The translations under genes and the position numbers were made by a program. A stretch of DNA of 64,000 nt from Desulfurispora thermophila DSM 16022 (GTDB taxonomy: Bacteria > Bacillota > Desulfotomaculia > Desulfotomaculales > Desulfurisporaceae). Of the stretch, positions 61,198 to 64,000 are shown one piece after another. The notes beneath the pieces are model-generated. The model was given only the letters and a program-made list of their open reading frames with translations, was not told the origin of the DNA and ran no database searches. Where the stretch lies: contig NZ_AQWN01000008.1 of NCBI RefSeq assembly GCF_000376385.1, positions 1 through 64,000 of the forward strand, read 5' to 3'. Each line of letters begins with the position of its first letter. Position 1 is the stretch's first letter.

Positions 61198-61544
61198 GAA
61201 AACTTCTTAAACAAAGCCAAAATTTCAGGCATGGTGTTCATGACGTCCCTTTCCGCGCGGACGTCATTTTCTATTTTTTCCGCTATGTGGCAGGCCAGCA
61301 CCGTGGCGCCCACCCGGCTGACAGCCGAGCGGATGGCCGCCAGCTGAATGACAATGTCGGAGCAGCTGCGGCACTCCTCCACCATTTTGGCCACACCCCG
61401 CACCTGGCCTTCGATTTTTTTCAGCCTGGCCAGCACTTCGCTTTGCAATAAACGCTGCTTTTCCGTCGCCGGCTGTCCGGCCGGATCCATTTTGTCCAGA
61501 CAGCTGTTCTGATTATGAACGGTCAATTTTTTTCGGGCAGGCAT
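61194..61544 (-). CDS. CsoR/FrmR-family (DUF156) repressor
   Basis: The 116-residue helical repressor has the core EVLARLKKIEGQVRGVAKMV, then CRSCSDIVIQLAAIRSAV and VLACHIAEKI. The first Cys and the His 25 residues later are conserved as in CsoR/FrmR. The second Cys of CsoR (29 residues on) is a Lys, and an extra Cys precedes the His. So it is not a standard Cu(I) sensor. FrmR-like aldehyde sensing or CstR-like persulfide sensing is possible; the divergent TusA gene favours sulfur. Three operator-like sites lie in the divergent region. Confidence 0.88.
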   Translation of the reverse strand: MPARKKLTVHNQNSCLDKMDPAGQPATEKQRLLQSEVLARLKKIEGQVRGVAKMVEECRSCSDIVIQLAAIRSAVSRVGATVLACHIAEKIENDVRAERDVMNTMPEILALFKKFS

Positions 61545-61591
61545 GGTACTTCTCTCATCTCCAGATAATTTTTTAACCGGTCAGCTTCTAT

Positions 61592-61608
61592 ATACCCCGT
61601 ATAGGTAT
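61592..61608. promoter_or_regulatory. CsoR-type operator, copy 1
   Basis: ATACC-N7-GGTAT (ATACCCCGTATAGGTAT), about 50 bases upstream of the repressor gene; probably autoregulatory. Confidence 0.6.
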
Positions 61609-61691
61609 ATAACATATTATATCTCCCGCCATCTTCCTGTTGTCAAGGAAAAATGTATTTTATAATTCCTGTATTTTCTGTCGTTGGTGTC

Positions 61692-61720
61692 TTGACAGCG
61701 CGGTTTGACTGTGGTACTTT
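61692..61720 (+). promoter_or_regulatory. Sigma-A promoter of the TusA operon
   Basis: TTGACA (61692-61697) and TACTTT (61715-61720) are 17 bases apart. Operator copy 2 begins 11 bases after the -10 box, where bound repressor would block the start. Confidence 0.68.
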
Positions 61721-61731
61721 AATATCAAATT

Positions 61732-61747
61732 ATACCCATGCCGGTAT
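61732..61747. promoter_or_regulatory. CsoR-type operator, copy 2
   Basis: ATACCCATGCCGGTAT has the ATACC-N6-GGTAT form and is nearly a perfect palindrome. It overlaps the predicted transcription start. Confidence 0.65.
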
Positions 61748-61841
61748 GGTATATAGGTGAAATATAGGTGAAATCAATTAGAAAAGTTCATTGTGGTAAT
61801 CCAACTGATTGTACAACCAGCATCCCGCGCGTCCTGTACTT

Positions 61842-61857
61842 ATACCCGGCAAGGTAT
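61842..61857. promoter_or_regulatory. CsoR-type operator, copy 3
   Basis: ATACCCGGCAAGGTAT, again ATACC-N6-GGTAT, lies 40 bases before the TusA-like gene. Confidence 0.62.
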
Positions 61858-61896
61858 GTGATGGAGGCAAATATAAAATGCAGGGAGGTAAATAAA

Positions 61897-62145
61897 ATGG
61901 CAGATTTAGCAAACATCCAGGCCAGCAAAGTGGTGGATGCCCGTGGTACAGCCTGTCCCGGCCCCATCCTGGCCGCCAAGAAGGGCATTGTGGAGGTAAA
62001 GCCCGGCGAGGTGATGGAAATTCTGGCCACCGATTCAGGCAGCCAGAAGGACATCCCGGCCTGGGCCAAAAAAATGGGCCACGAGTTTTTAGGCGTGGTA
62101 GAGGAAGCGGGCTACTGGAAGCTGTATGTGAAGAGGATGAAGTAG
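61897..62145 (+). CDS. TusA/YedF-like sulfur carrier protein
   Basis: The 82-residue protein has the CPGP motif with the persulfide-carrying C20 (ARGTACPGPILAAKKGI). It moves sulfane sulfur between proteins. ATG 61897 follows AGGGAGG; the frame is open upstream to 61768 across an operator. It is the first gene of an operon with MvhD-like and HdrA-like genes, the arrangement seen where sulfur carriers serve heterodisulfide-reductase-like complexes. Confidence 0.92.
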   Translation: MADLANIQASKVVDARGTACPGPILAAKKGIVEVKPGEVMEILATDSGSQKDIPAWAKKMGHEFLGVVEEAGYWKLYVKRMK

Positions 62146-62146
62146 C

Positions 62147-62572
62147 ATGGCTGGGACAACACAGGGCCAGGATTTTTCCCCGAAAATCCTGGCCTTTTCC
62201 ACAAACAACATTTCCGACCCGGGCGTGGACCTGGCCGGCAGCGCCCACCTGCACTACCCCCCGCAGGTAATGGTGATCAGCCTGCCCTGCAGCAGCGGCG
62301 TGCGGCCGGAGTGGATAGTCCGGGCGGTGGAAAAGGGTTTTGACGGCGTCTTTCTGGCCGCCGATGGGGAGGAGTGTGCCTACCTGCCCGATTGCGCCGA
62401 GCGCACGGCGCACATTGTACAAAAAGCGCAGCAGCTTTTGCAAAGCCGCGGCCATGATCCCCAGCGCGTGCGCATGGCGGCCATTTGCTCGGTCTGCGCC
62501 GAGCCTTTTACCCGGCACATGCAAGAATTTGCCGCGTCCCTGCGCCAGCTGGGGCCGGCCAGGAAGGGATAA
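62147..62572 (+). CDS. MvhD/FlpD-type hydrogenase iron-sulfur subunit
   Basis: The 141-residue protein matches the MvhD family that passes electrons to HdrA. It has ILAFSTNNISDPGVDLAG, ISLPCSSGVRPEWIVRAVEK, GFDGVFLAADGEECAYL and ICSVCAEPFTRHM. The usual first Cys-Cys of MvhD (CNWCSY-type) is replaced by STNNIS, so one cluster ligand is missing. The start is 1 base after the TusA stop. Confidence 0.87.
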   Translation: MAGTTQGQDFSPKILAFSTNNISDPGVDLAGSAHLHYPPQVMVISLPCSSGVRPEWIVRAVEKGFDGVFLAADGEECAYLPDCAERTAHIVQKAQQLLQSRGHDPQRVRMAAICSVCAEPFTRHMQEFAASLRQLGPARKG

Positions 62573-62575
62573 AAC

Positions 62576-64000
62576 ATGGATTACGATATACTGGTTGTCG
62601 GTAGCGGCATTGGCGGCATGGAGTCGGCCATCAAACTGGGCGACATGGGCTACCGGGTGCTGCTGGTGGAAAAGGAGGCCAGTGTGGGGGGCAAGATGAT
62701 CCTGCTGAGCAAGGTTTTTCCCACCCTGGACTGTTCCAGCTGCATTTCCACGCCCAAAATGGCCGCCACCGTGCACCATCCCAATATTGATGTGCTCACC
62801 TATTCCGAAGTGGAGGAAATAAATAAAAATCCGGACGGCACTTTTTCCGTCCTGGTGCGGCGCAAGCCCACCTTTGTCAACCCGGCCCGGTGCACGGGCT
62901 GCCGGCAGTGCGAAGAGGTGTGCAATGTGGCCGTGCCCGACCAGTTCAACTTCGGGCTGGTGGCCCGGCGGGCGGTGTACATCCCCTTTCCCCAGGCCGT
63001 GCCCAAAAAGGCGGTCATTGAACGGGAAGGCACCTCGCCCTGCTCGCACACCTGTCCCACGGGTATCCGGGCGCACGGTTACGTGGCCCTGGTGCGCAGT
63101 GGCAAATTTGATGCCGCCATGGAACTAATTTTACAGAGCACACCTTTAGTGGGCAGCCTGGGCCGGGCCTGTTACGCTCCCTGTGAATCCCAGTGCAGCC
63201 GCGCCCGGCTGGAGGGAGCTGTGCCCGTGCGCCGCCTCAAGCGCTTTGTGGCGGAAAACTACTACGCCCGCCATGCCCAACCGGCCGGCGGAGCACCGGC
63301 CGAGCCCGGTGGCAAAAAGGTGGCGGTGGTGGGCTCCGGCCCGGCCGGGCTGTCGGCGGCCTATTTTCTGGCCCGCCGGGGACACAGTGTGACCATTTTC
63401 GAAGCGGCAGAAAAACCCGGCGGTATGCTCCGCCTGGCCCTGCCCGAATTCCGCCTGCCCCGGGCCGTTCTGGAGCGGGATATCGCCAATGTCACCGCCC
63501 TGGGGGTGGAAATCCGCACCGGGGTGCGGGTGGACGACCCGGTGGCACTCAAAGAGAGCGGCTATGACGCCGTCTTTGTGGCCACTGGTACGCCTGGCCA
63601 GCGCCGGCTGGGCCTGGAGGGGGAAGACCTGGCGGGCGTGCAGGGAGGGCTGGACTTTTTGCGGGCAGCTAAAAGCGACAGCCCGCCCGACTTGAGTGGC
63701 CGGACTGTACTGGTGGTGGGCGGCGGCAATGTGGCCATTGATGCGGCCCGGGTGGCCCGGCGCCTGGGGGCGGCCCGCGTGATTGTCCAGTACCGGCGCG
63801 GCCGGGAGGAAATGCCGGCCCACGCCTGGGAGATTGCCGCGGCGGAAAAAGAGGGGGTTGAGTTCCAGTACCTGGCCCTGCCCCGGCGCTTTACCGGACG
63901 GGACGGTCGGGTGGTGCAGGTGGAAAGCGTGCGCATGCGGCTGGTGCCCGACCCGGCCGGCGGGCGGCCCCGGCCCGAGCCCCTGGCCGGCTCGGAGTTC
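62576..64000 (+). CDS. HdrA-like flavoprotein fused to an NfnB/GltD-like domain, 3' end outside window
   Basis: The frame is open from ATG 62576 to the last base (475 codons), so it is partial. Order of domains: FAD motif VVGSGIGGMESAIKLG (9-), HdrA-type Cys site LDCSSCISTPKM (about 56), 4Fe-4S motif CTGCRQCEEVC (about 106), then a glutamate-synthase-like domain (CSHTCPTGIRAHGYVALVRS, GRACYAPCESQC), a second FAD motif VAVVGSGPAGLSAAYFLARR (about 250), and an NAD(P) loop VLVVGGGNVAIDAARVARRL (about 378). Such fusions suggest electron bifurcation or NAD(P)H-linked reduction of a disulfide or Fe-S partner. The gene is 3 bases after the MvhD-like stop. Confidence 0.92.
   Translation, partial: MDYDILVVGSGIGGMESAIKLGDMGYRVLLVEKEASVGGKMILLSKVFPTLDCSSCISTPKMAATVHHPNIDVLTYSEVEEINKNPDGTFSVLVRRKPTFVNPARCTGCRQCEEVCNVAVPDQFNFGLVARRAVYIPFPQAVPKKAVIEREGTSPCSHTCPTGIRAHGYVALVRSGKFDAAMELILQSTPLVGSLGRACYAPCESQCSRARLEGAVPVRRLKRFVAENYYARHAQPAGGAPAEPGGKKVAVVGSGPAGLSAAYFLARRGHSVTIFEAAEKPGGMLRLALPEFRLPRAVLERDIANVTALGVEIRTGVRVDDPVALKESGYDAVFVATGTPGQRRLGLEGEDLAGVQGGLDFLRAAKSDSPPDLSGRTVLVVGGGNVAIDAARVARRLGAARVIVQYRRGREEMPAHAWEIAAAEKEGVEFQYLALPRRFTGRDGRVVQVESVRMRLVPDPAGGRPRPEPLAGSEF

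Noticed and set aside
61778-63076. A 432-codon minus-strand frame opposite TusA, MvhD and HdrA-like genes
   Set aside because: Three well-supported plus-strand genes occupy the region; the frame has no family features.

Overview
The window reads as chromosomal DNA of an anaerobic, probably thermophilic Bacillota of the Peptococcaceae/Desulfotomaculum type. The basis is inference from gene content: Soj/Spo0J with a parS site, rlmH and murA (an origin-proximal set), a SCIFF-type radical SAM maturase, CO dehydrogenase with CooF and a flavin oxidoreductase, an HdrA/MvhD module, and GTG/TTG starts behind strong AGGAGG-type ribosome sites. No rRNA or tRNA gene was recognised.

0-8 kb: a heme-type membrane protein, a two-component system, a scar of two broken genes (SAM methyltransferase and TetR regulator), a thioredoxin-domain protein, a broken coiled-coil gene and DUF554. 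8-18 kb: parS, parB, parA, a PflA-like radical SAM protein, a SCIFF maturase with no precursor gene beside it, a LysM/M23 peptidase, a TPR protein, a peptidase-MA protein, murA, a receiver-domain scar and rlmH. 18.3-21.4 kb: a lower-GC island with a serine-recombinase remnant cut by a truncated ISLre2-type element, followed by an intact DarT/DarG toxin-antitoxin pair. 21.5-27.4 kb: a complete fructose PTS operon (fruR, fruK, EIIBC, EIIA, HPr, EI) with a clear promoter overlapped by five tandem 10-bp repeats.

28.6-32.1 kb: a CRISPR-Cas locus in ruins, with frameshifted cas7, internally deleted cas3, an N-terminal cas1 scrap, two isolated repeat units and a broken Rpn-family gene. 32-44 kb: ThiD, an iron alcohol dehydrogenase, an Fe-S protein, a copper-amine-oxidase-N-like lipoprotein or secreted protein, a rubredoxin-like protein, a Uma2 protein, a Cache-GGDEF-EAL protein and a HepT/MntA toxin-antitoxin pair. 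43-48 kb: a sigma-54 activator faces an operon of glutamine-synthetase-like ligase, acetamidase/formamidase and amino-acid permease, which has a perfect -24/-12 promoter and two matching upstream dyads.

48-52 kb: a two-gene McrB-like ATPase plus DUF2357-type nuclease system with an unusual N-terminal domain, the best candidate here for a little-described defence system. 52-64 kb: two acyl-CoA ligases and a broken third, a FadR-like operator, the CODH cluster, DUF523, a CsoR-family repressor with three matching operators, and a TusA, MvhD-like, HdrA-like operon that runs off the right edge. The general picture is a conserved core interrupted by defence and mobile islands, several of them decaying.
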